Source of the DNA: Rhizobium sp. Root1203
GTDB taxonomy: Bacteria; Pseudomonadota; Alphaproteobacteria; Rhizobiales; Rhizobiaceae
Assembly (NCBI RefSeq): GCF_001424945.1
Contig: NZ_LMCW01000034.1
Coordinates: 206,475 to 270,474 of the forward strand
Direction: 5' to 3'
DNA length: 64,000 nt
This document shows positions 7,625 to 15,590 of this stretch, piece by piece. Position 1 is the stretch's first letter. Each line of letters starts with the position of its first letter. The notes under the pieces were generated by a model that worked only from the letters and a program-made list of their open reading frames with translations, made no database searches and was not told where the DNA came from. The translations under genes and the position numbers were made by a program.

Positions 7625-8248
7625 ATGTCAAGGACATTGTCCTCAAAAAAATCAGAAACTTCGAACGCGCTCCTCCCTGCGAATACAGACGAAAAGATTC
7701 CCCCGCGGGAGCGAATTGTCTCGACCGCTGCGGAGCTGTTTCGCGAGCACGGCATTCGCGGGATTGGCGTTGACGCCATTGCGGATGCGGCGCTGACCAA
7801 CAAGATGACGCTTTACCGTCACTTCGGTTCCAAGGACGAACTCGTGTGCGAGACGTTGCGCCGGGCCTCGGAAAAAGCCGAGGCGATCTGGCGTGACCTG
7901 GAGACCGCCCATCCGGGCGAGCCGCGCGCGCAGTTGATAGCCTGGGTGGACGCCCGTACGCAAAGCCTTTGCGGCCAGCATGTCGGCTGCGACCTCGCAA
8001 ACGCTGCCATCGAGCTCAAGGGCGAGGGGCATCCGGCCTACAGTGTCATCGAGCACCACAAGGCCGAGCAACGCGACAAGCTGGAGGCTCTCTGTCTCGC
8101 GGCCGGTGCGCGCGAACCCCAGCTCCTTGCCGATACTTTGACACTGCTCCTGGAAGGAGCACGCGTGACGCGGCAGGCAATGGGCAATGACAACTGCTGC
8201 AACCATTTTTCCAAGGCCTGCAGCGCCGCAATCACGGCTTTTGCCTGA
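7625..8248 (+). CDS. TetR/AcrR-family transcriptional regulator
   Basis: A 207-residue TetR-family repressor. The N-terminal helix-turn-helix spans about residues 30-75 (RERIVSTAAELFREHG, then GVDAIADAALTNKMTLYRHF), followed by a ligand-binding helical domain of the type often annotated TetR_C in YcdC/AcrR-like proteins. The ATG at 7625 has no clear Shine-Dalgarno and lies 4 nt after the operator, so it may be leaderless or the true start may be a little downstream; about 28 residues precede the DNA-binding domain. It probably represses itself and the divergent 69-residue gene. The ligand is unknown. Confidence 0.85.
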   Translation: MSRTLSSKKSETSNALLPANTDEKIPPRERIVSTAAELFREHGIRGIGVDAIADAALTNKMTLYRHFGSKDELVCETLRRASEKAEAIWRDLETAHPGEPRAQLIAWVDARTQSLCGQHVGCDLANAAIELKGEGHPAYSVIEHHKAEQRDKLEALCLAAGAREPQLLADTLTLLLEGARVTRQAMGNDNCCNHFSKACSAAITAFA

Positions 8249-8327
8249 GGCCACCCCCTCCCCGCGGGGAACCTTACCGCTTCGGACTCGTTTGCCCATC
8301 ATGTGGACGCAAGATTGAAGCACTGAC

Positions 8328-8516
8328 ATGAACTACGTCTATCTCCACCGGCTATATGCCAAGCGCGCTGAACTCGAAGCAAAGCTCGAACTTTACGATG
8401 CACGCGATTGCTTCGGCGACGAAGATGTCAACGACGGCACCGACCGTGAGATTCGCGAGCGGATCAACGAGATTTCGGCGGAGATCGAAGTGCTCGAGCA
8501 TTCTTCTGCCAGCTAG
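8328..8516 (+). CDS. Small charged hypothetical protein (62 aa)
   Basis: A 62-residue highly charged protein (MNYVYLHRLYAKRAELEAKL...) dominated by heptad-like leucine and glutamate patterns, suggesting a short coiled coil. There is no signal peptide or membrane helix. The ribosome-binding site is weak (GAAGCACTGAC). Its stop overlaps the stop of the DUF1810 gene on the other strand by 3 nt. The composition looks like a real protein rather than antisense reading, but the function is unknown. Confidence 0.55.
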   Translation: MNYVYLHRLYAKRAELEAKLELYDARDCFGDEDVNDGTDREIRERINEISAEIEVLEHSSAS

Positions 8517-8950
8517 TTGGAAGCGTCGAGCAACTGAATCGTGCGGGCGTCGAACTGTCCTTCGTAGAACTGATCGATCACCTTGTGAAAGGGTGATCCG
8601 TAGTCGCTGATCGCCGAAAAGAGCGTCATCGACGATCGCAGCTTGAGGTCGTCGGGTGAACCGAAAATCTCGTTCGCAGATCGATCCCTGACGGCCAGCA
8701 CCGCGTCGACGCATCGCCGAAGGCGACTGCCGAGAATGGGGTCGGCAAGGTAGCGCGAGGCCTCTTCCACCGAGCGAATGGCATATTTTTCTGCCATAAC
8801 GGACGAACCGAGGCCGGCGATCTGGGGAAAGATGAACCACATCCAGTGGGACCGTTTGCGGCCAGCCGCCAATTCTGCGAGGGCCTTGTCATAGATGACG
8901 TTCTGGGCATCAATGAAACGATCAAGTTCATAGTCGATGTCAGCAGACAT
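8513..8950 (-). CDS. DUF1810 family protein
   Basis: A 145-residue cytoplasmic protein of the DUF1810 family, recognised by DIDYELDRFIDAQ, the RKRSHWMWFIFPQIAGLG block and the C-terminal FHKVIDQFYEG segment. The length is typical of the family. The family is widespread in rhizobia, and its biochemical role is not established. It is a single gene converging on the 62-residue gene, with no operon partner. Confidence 0.85.
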   Translation of the reverse strand: MSADIDYELDRFIDAQNVIYDKALAELAAGRKRSHWMWFIFPQIAGLGSSVMAEKYAIRSVEEASRYLADPILGSRLRRCVDAVLAVRDRSANEIFGSPDDLKLRSSMTLFSAISDYGSPFHKVIDQFYEGQFDARTIQLLDASN

Positions 8951-9022
8951 GGCTGTACCTCCGCTGCGTCAACTATATCGGCAAAGGAATTTGTCCATGC
9001 CCCCGATTGGCGGAGTGCACAC

Positions 9023-9331
9023 TCAGCAGGATTTGTCGGCGTAGGGACTATGTTCCCGGCAATAGTCAAGCGCGGGAAGCGATTGCGAGATCGAACTCAC
9101 CGTTTCGGTGTCCACCCCCGTTGGCATCGAGCCACCGATATGGGCGGTCAAACCTGCAATGCCCAGGAGGAGCAAAGCGCCGACGACCAGGAACCGCTCG
9201 GAGACGGATGGTCGGTGCGCGCTGACATGTTCGGCGTATTCGCGTTCGCCCATGCCGTTCAATTCTTCGTCCGTCGCGTGATGCTGCACCGTGTCGCCGC
9301 GGGCAACGCTCCAAGTGTCGTCATGTGTCAT
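9023..9331 (-). CDS. Small hypothetical membrane protein (102 aa)
   Basis: A 102-residue protein with an acidic, histidine-containing cytoplasmic N-terminus (about 1-45), one hydrophobic helix at about 46-66 (RFLVVGALLLLGIAGLTAHIGG) and a short periplasmic tail with two cysteines. GGAGTAGGACA before ATG 9331 decides the start; the longer upstream reading is unlike a protein. The topology suggests a single-pass inner-membrane protein. I recognise no family. Confidence 0.65.
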   Translation of the reverse strand: MTHDDTWSVARGDTVQHHATDEELNGMGEREYAEHVSAHRPSVSERFLVVGALLLLGIAGLTAHIGGSMPTGVDTETVSSISQSLPALDYCREHSPYADKSC

Positions 9332-9554
9332 TGTCCTACTCCTGCAAGCTGCGTGCGCGCGGCGAAGGCAAATCTTTGCACCGGCGGCTCCTGCACGCCA
9401 GCAGCATGTGTGTTTGCGTTCGCTCAAGTTGAAGGCCGGATGCGCAAACGCAGTGTTCATAAAATCGAACCAATCGGTTTGATGTGACTTTAAGGGCTTG
9501 GCTCTTCGATAAAATTCGGCTTAGGTCGAACACCATCCAGATCGCGGTTACCCC

Positions 9555-10925
9555 ATGAAAAAATCATTCGGCGTGATGTCCGTCGCGCAACTTTCCGTCC
9601 TCATCCAGACTGCAGCCGTCGATCCTGTTGATGTGGTCGAAGACGTTCTCGGCGGGATCGAAGCCTATGCCGACCAGACCGTCTTCACCGCACTCTTCAA
9701 GGAGCGGGCGATCGAAGAGGCGAAAGCATCCTCCGCCCGGCTGAAAGCGGGCCGTTCACGCGGCATGCTGGACGGTATTCCGATCGCCTGGAAGGACCTT
9801 TTCGATATCGAAGGGCGCGCCACGACGGCCGGCTCCACAGTGCTCGTCAAAGACCCGCCGGCAAAGGCGGATGCGGATGTCGTCGCTGCCCTGCAGCAGG
9901 CCGGGATGGTCTCCATCGGCTGCACCAGCATGAGCGAATTCGCCTTTTCAGGTCTCGGGATAAACCCACACTACGGCACGCCGCATAATCCGCACGGCAC
10001 GGACGCGCCTCGCATTCCCGGCGGCTCGTCCTCCGGCGCAGGCGCCGCTGTCGCAGCGGGCCTGGTGCCGGTGGCCATGGGGACGGATACCGGCGGTTCC
10101 GTGCGCATTCCTGCCGCCTTCAACGGTATCATCGGCTACAAGGCGACGCGTGGACGTTACCCCATGGGAGGTGTCTATCCGCTCGCAAAAAGCCTCGATT
10201 CGCTCGGTCCGCTCTGCCGGACAGTTCAGGATGCCGTCTGGATCGATGCCGCGATGCGCGGATTGACGGCTCCGAGCATTGCGCGTGGCACCATCAGTGG
10301 GCTCGACGTTGTGATCCCTGACAACGTCGTATTCGACGGTGCGGAGGCCGGCGTCGTTGCGGCCTTCGAGACGGCGGTCGAATGGCTGATCGCCGAAGGC
10401 GTCTCCGTGAGCCGCGTCACCATGCCCGCCTTCGACGAGATTCTCGCATTGATGGCGAAGCACGGCTCACTGGTGACCGCAGAGGCCTTCGCCCTGCATC
10501 GCGAACGGCTGGCGGGACCCGAGGCTGCAGAAATGGACCGTCGGGTCGTGGTCCGGACACGGCTCGGCGAAAAGATCACCCTGTCCGACTACCTCGCAAT
10601 TCTCGACGCGCGCGAGCGACTGACCGCAGACGTCGAGCGCATTGTCGGAGACAGTTTCGTCGCCTTTCCGTCGGTTGCCCATGTGGCGCCGCCGATCGCG
10701 CCGCTTGAGGCTGACGACGAGCTCTTCTTCGCGACCAACGGCAAGACGCTGCGCAATACGATGCTCGGCAATTTTCTCGATTGGTGCGGGGTGTCGATCC
10801 CTTGCGGTACGGGTGACGCGGATATGCCGGTCGGCTTCCTGCTTTCGGCCTCGCGGGGGCGCGACGAAGCGCTGCTCAGTGCGGCGCTTTCGACAGAGGC
10901 CACCATTCGGGGAGATTTCGTTTGA
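9555..10925 (+). CDS. Amidase (amidase signature family)
   Basis: A 456-residue amidase-signature enzyme. The catalytic region is clear: the lysine in IAWKDLFDIEGR (about residue 79) and the glycine/serine-rich PGGSSSGAGAAVAAG plus GTDTGGSVRIPAAFNG, supplying the Ser-cis-Ser-Lys triad. Members hydrolyse amides, allophanate, or glutaminyl-tRNA as GatA; this protein is too isolated from gatB/gatC to be GatA. It opens a three-gene operon with a TIM-barrel epimerase-like protein (52-nt gap) and a HpaI-type aldolase (20-nt gap), suggesting breakdown of an amide to a 2-keto or aldol intermediate. The substrate is unknown. Confidence 0.85.
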   Translation: MKKSFGVMSVAQLSVLIQTAAVDPVDVVEDVLGGIEAYADQTVFTALFKERAIEEAKASSARLKAGRSRGMLDGIPIAWKDLFDIEGRATTAGSTVLVKDPPAKADADVVAALQQAGMVSIGCTSMSEFAFSGLGINPHYGTPHNPHGTDAPRIPGGSSSGAGAAVAAGLVPVAMGTDTGGSVRIPAAFNGIIGYKATRGRYPMGGVYPLAKSLDSLGPLCRTVQDAVWIDAAMRGLTAPSIARGTISGLDVVIPDNVVFDGAEAGVVAAFETAVEWLIAEGVSVSRVTMPAFDEILALMAKHGSLVTAEAFALHRERLAGPEAAEMDRRVVVRTRLGEKITLSDYLAILDARERLTADVERIVGDSFVAFPSVAHVAPPIAPLEADDELFFATNGKTLRNTMLGNFLDWCGVSIPCGTGDADMPVGFLLSASRGRDEALLSAALSTEATIRGDFV

Positions 10926-10976
10926 AGTTCCAAGGCGTTGTTGCCTAGATAGCTGCGCCGCGAGGAGGAGTCTGGC

Positions 10977-11837
10977 ATGACTGAGATTTTGGAAAACGGA
11001 CGGTTCGCTGTCTCGACGTGGTCGTTGCACCGGCTTCTGGGCGCGACCTATCCCTATAGTCCCGATCCCGACAAAAGCGCCGAGCGCAAGGAGCCCTACG
11101 GCAAGGGCAGCGCCGCACTTCTCGAGGTTCCGGCGCAGCTCTGCGATCGCGGTATCGGCCGCCTCGAAATCTGCTCGTTCCACCTGCCTGAGCTCGATCG
11201 CGGATACCTCGCGGAGCTGCGTTTGGCGCTCGACACTGCAGGCATCATGCTCCAGACGCTGCTTGTCGAGGACGGCGATCCGAGCCATCAGCCGAACGCC
11301 GAGCGCGACACCCACTGGATCGCCGGCTGGGTGGAGATTGCCGCGGCACTCGGCGCCAGAAACATGCGCGTCATCGCAGGAAAGCAGCAGCCGACCGAGG
11401 AAAACCTGGCACGCTCGGCCGGACATCTTTCTTGGCTGGCGGATCGGGCTGAAGGAAGCGGCGTGCGCGTCGTCACCGAAAACTGGTTCGATCTGCTGCC
11501 GTCGCCGAAGGAGACGAACTGGCTGCTCGACCGGATGGACGGAAAAATCGGTCTTAACGGCGATCTCGGCAATTGGGCGGCGCCCGAGAAATATGCCGGT
11601 CTGGCTGATATCATGAGCCGCGCCGAGATTTGCCACGCCAAGGCAAACTACACGGCATCCGGTATCGACGCCGACGACTATCGCAAGTCGCTCGAGGCGT
11701 GTCGGCAGGCAGGCTACGGCGGACCCTATACGCTGATCTACGATTCGCACTTCTTTGCCGACGAGTGGGACGGCATCCTGCTGCAGAAGGCTTTCATCGA
11801 GGAATTTTATCAGGAAAAGCAGCGCGCCGCGGGCTGA
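10977..11837 (+). CDS. Sugar phosphate isomerase/epimerase-like TIM-barrel protein
   Basis: A 286-residue protein of the xylose-isomerase-like TIM-barrel superfamily (AP_endonuc_2). Likely metal-binding acidic residues lie in VVTENWFDLL, GLNGDLGNW and LIYDSHFF, at the expected strand ends. GAGGAGTCTGGC precedes the ATG. It is the middle gene of the amidase/epimerase/aldolase operon. The enzymes in this family isomerise or epimerise keto-sugars, inositol derivatives or hydroxypyruvate; which of these applies is not visible here. Confidence 0.75.
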   Translation: MTEILENGRFAVSTWSLHRLLGATYPYSPDPDKSAERKEPYGKGSAALLEVPAQLCDRGIGRLEICSFHLPELDRGYLAELRLALDTAGIMLQTLLVEDGDPSHQPNAERDTHWIAGWVEIAAALGARNMRVIAGKQQPTEENLARSAGHLSWLADRAEGSGVRVVTENWFDLLPSPKETNWLLDRMDGKIGLNGDLGNWAAPEKYAGLADIMSRAEICHAKANYTASGIDADDYRKSLEACRQAGYGGPYTLIYDSHFFADEWDGILLQKAFIEEFYQEKQRAAG

Positions 11838-11856
11838 GCTGCAAGAGGAGACTGGC

Positions 11857-12654
11857 ATGAGCGGTTCAACCACGATCGATGGCTTTGCAAAGCGCATCAG
11901 AAGCGGCGAGGGCGGCGGGATCATTTCGGCATGGATCGGAATTCCCGATCCGCTGTTCGTCAACCATCTGGCCCAGGAAGCGTTCGACGCGGTCGTGCTC
12001 GATATGCAGCATGGCGTCTGGGACATGGCATCGGCAGCCAACGGCATCGGCCAGGGGAGACTGGCCGGCAAGCCGGTGGTAGCGCGCATTCCGGTTGGCG
12101 ATTTCGCCCTCGCGTCCCGTTTGCTCGATGCCGGCGCCTCGGGGGTTATCGCCCCGATGATCAATTCCGCCGCCGACGCCGAGGCTTTTGCCAGGGCGAC
12201 AAAATATCCGCCGCTCGGCGAACGCAGCTGGGGACCGACGCTTGCGATCAACCACAGAGGGCAGTCGGCCGGCGACTATCTTGCGACAGCCAACGAGCAG
12301 ACGGTTGCCATCGCCATGATCGAGACGCGTGCAGCACTGGACGCTGCCGATGAAATCCTGCGCGTCGCAGGCATCGACGGCATTTTCGTCGGGCCTGCCG
12401 ACCTCTCGATCGCGCTTTCGAATGGCGCAAGGCTTGCTCCCGATACTCCCGAGATCGATGGCGTTCTGAAGCACCTCGTTGCCCGTTGCCGCGCGCATGG
12501 CAAGTTTGCCTGCGTCTTCGGCAGCAATGGAGAGCGGGCAGGAGAGCTCCTGAAAATGGGCTTCGATTTCGTGATCGCGGGGGCAGATACGCAACAGCTG
12601 CGTCTCGGTGCTGCGAGCGCCATTGCCGCGGCCCGCAAGGTGCAGGCCGGCTGA
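11857..12654 (+). CDS. HpcH/HpaI-family aldolase
   Basis: A 265-residue class II pyruvate aldolase of the HpcH/HpaI family (TIM barrel, divalent metal). The conserved pattern is present: VVLDMQHG (catalytic base region), RIPVGDF, a glycine-rich turn before IAPMINSAADA, AIAMIETRAAL and GIFVGPADLS. AGAGGAGACTGGC precedes ATG 11857 and decides the start. The family splits 4-hydroxy-2-ketoacids into pyruvate (or a related ketoacid) and an aldehyde. As the last gene of the operon it probably performs the carbon-carbon cleavage of the pathway. Confidence 0.87.
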   Translation: MSGSTTIDGFAKRIRSGEGGGIISAWIGIPDPLFVNHLAQEAFDAVVLDMQHGVWDMASAANGIGQGRLAGKPVVARIPVGDFALASRLLDAGASGVIAPMINSAADAEAFARATKYPPLGERSWGPTLAINHRGQSAGDYLATANEQTVAIAMIETRAALDAADEILRVAGIDGIFVGPADLSIALSNGARLAPDTPEIDGVLKHLVARCRAHGKFACVFGSNGERAGELLKMGFDFVIAGADTQQLRLGAASAIAAARKVQAG

Positions 12655-12656
12655 AC

Positions 12657-13328
12657 CTATCTCACGGCGAGCCAGATGACGTGGCGCGCGCCGCCACGTT
12701 TGCCATTTGCCCGCATGTTGATTGCCTCGACCGAAAAACCGCTGTCGCGCACGCGCCGGGTGAAGCTCGTATCCGGGCCGGACGACCAGACCGCCAATAC
12801 GCCGCCCGGCCGCAGCGCATCGCGGGCCGCGCGCAAACCCTTGAGATCGTAGAGACCGTCGTTTGACTGGCGGGTCAGGCCATCGGGGCCGTTGTCGACG
12901 TCGAGCAGGATTGCGTCATACGCGGCCCTGCTCACGCCGATGAGTTCGCCGACGTCGCACTGGTGAACAGCCACGCGCGGATCGTCGAGGCATCCCTTGA
13001 ACACCTCCGCCATCGGCCCTTTCGCCCAGTTGACGACAGCGGGCACCAGTTCCGCGACGACCACCCGGGCATCCTTAGGGACAGCGGCAAGGGCAGCGCG
13101 CAGGGTAAAGCCCATGCCGAGCCCACCGATCAGGATAGCAGGCCGGGGGCGACCCTTGATCTTCTCGTAGGATAGCGTCGCGAGCGCCTCTTCGGAACCA
13201 CTCAAGCGACTGTTCATCAGTTCGTTGGATCCCAGCATGATCGAAAACTCGCTCCCGCGCTGCTTCAGGCGCAGTTCGCCGGCTTCACCGGGGATGGGAG
13301 CGGAATCGAGCTGGATCCAAGGGAGCAT
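12657..13328 (-). CDS. Spermidine-synthase-fold SAM-dependent protein
   Basis: A 223-residue Rossmann-fold protein related to spermine/spermidine synthases. The SAM-like cofactor loop ILIGGLGMGFTLRAAL, the acidic strand end VVVAELVPAVV and the ILLDVDNGPDG segment are visible. It is shorter than true SpeE and lacks the N-terminal beta domain, so it may be a methyltransferase-like relative. It converges on the aldolase gene with only 2 nt between stop codons and is a single gene. Confidence 0.8.
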   Translation of the reverse strand: MLPWIQLDSAPIPGEAGELRLKQRGSEFSIMLGSNELMNSRLSGSEEALATLSYEKIKGRPRPAILIGGLGMGFTLRAALAAVPKDARVVVAELVPAVVNWAKGPMAEVFKGCLDDPRVAVHQCDVGELIGVSRAAYDAILLDVDNGPDGLTRQSNDGLYDLKGLRAARDALRPGGVLAVWSSGPDTSFTRRVRDSGFSVEAINMRANGKRGGARHVIWLAVR

Positions 13329-13430
13329 TGTAAACCGGGCCTCACGTTGAGCGGGCCTCGTAGCACAAAAGACCGCGCCCGCGAACCTGAAACGAGGATC
13401 GCGGGTTCGTTCGGCCGCCTGCGCCGTTTG

Positions 13431-13706
13431 TTAGTTGTCCACACACACCGGGTTCGTCGTGCGGGCCGAGAGGCGCTGATTCGGCGGGCACTTCCACTGG
13501 ATGGATCCGGAGGTGGTACTGCTGGTCTCGAACGAATCAAACGGGATGGAAAAACCGCCGCTCGGCGCCTGGTCAGAACGGCCCGTTCCAAGCGGGGCCG
13601 AACCATCGAAGCGGCCGCTGCTGTCCATGCCCATGCTGGCCTGTGCAAACACACTTCCTGCAAAGCCGAGGATAACGATGGAGGTCATTGCGATAAGCCT
13701 GTACAT
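13431..13706 (-). CDS. Small secreted hypothetical protein (91 aa)
   Basis: A 91-residue protein with a clear Sec signal peptide (residues 1-21, ending VFA before QASMG). The mature part is glycine- and serine-rich with two cysteines near the C-terminus (WKCPPNQ...NPVCVDN), which could form one disulfide. GGAAGGAATTTCGATC precedes the ATG. No known domain is recognised; it stands alone. Confidence 0.65.
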   Translation of the reverse strand: MYRLIAMTSIVILGFAGSVFAQASMGMDSSGRFDGSAPLGTGRSDQAPSGGFSIPFDSFETSSTTSGSIQWKCPPNQRLSARTTNPVCVDN

Positions 13707-13796
13707 GATCGAAATTCCTTCCGTGTTGGAACACCTGAGAAGATAGCGCGCTCGCCCGGTTTGTTCCAGACGTGCGCGGTACCTATTTGGTAGATT

Positions 13797-14438
13797 TCAA
13801 CGCGCCGCCCAGTTGGCGCCACGACGGAAGATGGTCTTCATTTCAGGCACGGAAAATTCATTTGCCTGGTGTCCGAGGGAAGAATAGAAAACGCGGCCCT
13901 TGCCGTATTTGCGTTTCCAGGCAACCGGCATGACGACGCCATCGATCCAGTCGGCATGGTCGCCCGTGAAGGTCGTCGTTGCCAGCACTTCGTTCGAAGG
14001 ATCGACGTGCATGTAGTATTGCTCGGACGTATAGGGGAAATCGGCAATTCCCTCCATGATGGGATCGTCCGGCCGGGTGATGTTGACCTTGTAGTCTATG
14101 ATGTTGCCGGGATGAGCGACCCATTGGCCGCCGACGATGAACTGGTATTCGACGCATTCGCGAAAACTGTCCCCCGCGCCGCCATGATATCCAGCGAGCC
14201 CGACCCCGCCTTCGATCGCCTCGGCGAGGTTCTTGATTTCTTCCTTTTCGATCTTCGACATCGTCACGATCGGCACCACAAGCGACAGATCATGCACGGA
14301 CGGATCGGCAAACGCTTCCGTCGTATGCTCGACATAGACCTTGAAGCCATCCTCTTCGAGAATGTCCTTGACGATTGCCGCGCATTCCTGCGGTTCGTGG
14401 CCGCTCCATCCGCCCCAGACGATCAGTGCTTCACGCAT
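13797..14438 (-). CDS. ThuA-like domain protein (sugar utilisation)
   Basis: A 213-residue cytoplasmic ThuA-family protein (class I glutamine-amidotransferase-like fold), recognised by ALIVWGGWSGHEP, GLAGYHGGAGDSFR and the WKRKYGKGRVFYSSLGH end. The start at 14438 is 6 nt after AGGAGGA; the ATG at 14444 is too close to it. ThuA in Sinorhizobium meliloti works with the dehydrogenase ThuB in trehalose/maltose-type disaccharide conversion to 3-keto sugars. Here a ThuB-like Gfo/Idh gene ends 18 nt upstream and a sugar importer is nearby, so a similar ketosugar route is likely. The actual sugar is unknown. Confidence 0.83.
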   Translation of the reverse strand: MREALIVWGGWSGHEPQECAAIVKDILEEDGFKVYVEHTTEAFADPSVHDLSLVVPIVTMSKIEKEEIKNLAEAIEGGVGLAGYHGGAGDSFRECVEYQFIVGGQWVAHPGNIIDYKVNITRPDDPIMEGIADFPYTSEQYYMHVDPSNEVLATTTFTGDHADWIDGVVMPVAWKRKYGKGRVFYSSLGHQANEFSVPEMKTIFRRGANWAAR

Positions 14439-14456
14439 ATTCATTCCTCCTGATAA

Positions 14457-15557
14457 TTACTTGCCCAACCGTCCGTCGACGAGGGAATCCGAGAGCGGCG
14501 CCGGCCGTTCCGTCTGAGTGGTGATGGCAACCGTCCGGCCTGTTTCGGATGCGGTGTGGAACGCCTCCATGACTTCGAGGACGTGCAGTGCGAGGCTGCC
14601 GTTTGCCCGGTGCTTCCGGTTGGAGCGGATGGCGTGCGCGAGATCCGCTACGCCGATCGAGCGGTAGTTTCCGTCCGCATAAGGCGCTGTCAGCGGTTGC
14701 GGTTCGAACGCGCCACCCTTCTTCAAGAGCTCCACCTCGCCGCCGAAATGATTTGGATCCGGCACGATGAGCGTGCCTTCGGTTCCGTAGATCTCCAGCG
14801 GTACATGTTTGTGGCCGGCGACGTCGAAGCTCATTCCGATCTGCACGACGGCTCCGTTGGCAAAGGCCATGAGGCCCGAAACATGCGTTGGTACATGAAC
14901 CGGGATGCGCTCGCCGTTTCGGGGCTCGCTTGTGATGACACGCTCGGTGCGCGGCGTGATCGCGAAACCTGCGACCTGCGAAACGGGGCCGAACAGGTTG
15001 ACAAGGTCGGTGATGTAGTAAGGCCCCATGTCGAGCATCGGACCACCGCCGACCTCATAGTAGAATGCAGGATTGGGATGCCACCGCTCGTGGCCAGGGC
15101 ACATGAAGGTCGCTGTGCCACCGACCGCCTGGCCTATGATGCCCTGGTCTATGAGCGTGCGCGCCGTCTGGTGGCCACCGCCGAGGAACGTGTCGGGCGC
15201 TGCCCCGATGCGCAAGCCCTTCGCCTTGGCGGCATCCGCAAGCGTCTTGCCTTCCGAAAAATTGATGCCGAGCGGCTTTTCCGAATAGGTATGCTTTCCC
15301 GCAGCGAGCGCCTGCAGGCCCACAGTCACATGTGCCTTTGGCACCGTCAGATTGACGATGATCTCGATCGCCGGATCGGAAAGGAGCTGATCGATGGTCT
15401 TGGCAGGCACATTGAATTCGGCGGCCTTCGCATCCGCGAGCGCCTGATTGAGATCTGCCACGCCCCTGACGTCGAGAATGGGGAAAGAGGCCATCGCCTT
15501 CAGATAGGCACCGGAAATATTACCGCACCCGATGATGCCTATGCCGACTTTCTCCAT
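14457..15557 (-). CDS. Gfo/Idh/MocA-family oxidoreductase (ThuB-like)
   Basis: A 366-residue NAD(P)-dependent sugar dehydrogenase. The N-terminal Rossmann loop GIIGCGNISGAYLKA and the catalytic EKP motif (SEKPLGINF, about residue 94) are intact; GGPMLDMGPYYITDLVNLFG is the second-domain signature. GGGAGGAAATC precedes the ATG. It lies between the ROK regulator and the ThuA-like gene on the same strand, which points to sugar oxidation linked to ThuA. The substrate is not visible. Confidence 0.85.
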   Translation of the reverse strand: MEKVGIGIIGCGNISGAYLKAMASFPILDVRGVADLNQALADAKAAEFNVPAKTIDQLLSDPAIEIIVNLTVPKAHVTVGLQALAAGKHTYSEKPLGINFSEGKTLADAAKAKGLRIGAAPDTFLGGGHQTARTLIDQGIIGQAVGGTATFMCPGHERWHPNPAFYYEVGGGPMLDMGPYYITDLVNLFGPVSQVAGFAITPRTERVITSEPRNGERIPVHVPTHVSGLMAFANGAVVQIGMSFDVAGHKHVPLEIYGTEGTLIVPDPNHFGGEVELLKKGGAFEPQPLTAPYADGNYRSIGVADLAHAIRSNRKHRANGSLALHVLEVMEAFHTASETGRTVAITTQTERPAPLSDSLVDGRLGK

Positions 15558-15590
15558 GATTTCCTCCCGATGTATTTTGTGATGCTAGTG

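Noticed and set aside
10467..12251. A 594-residue minus-strand gene
   Set aside because: It is antisense to three well-recognised genes (amidase, epimerase, aldolase).
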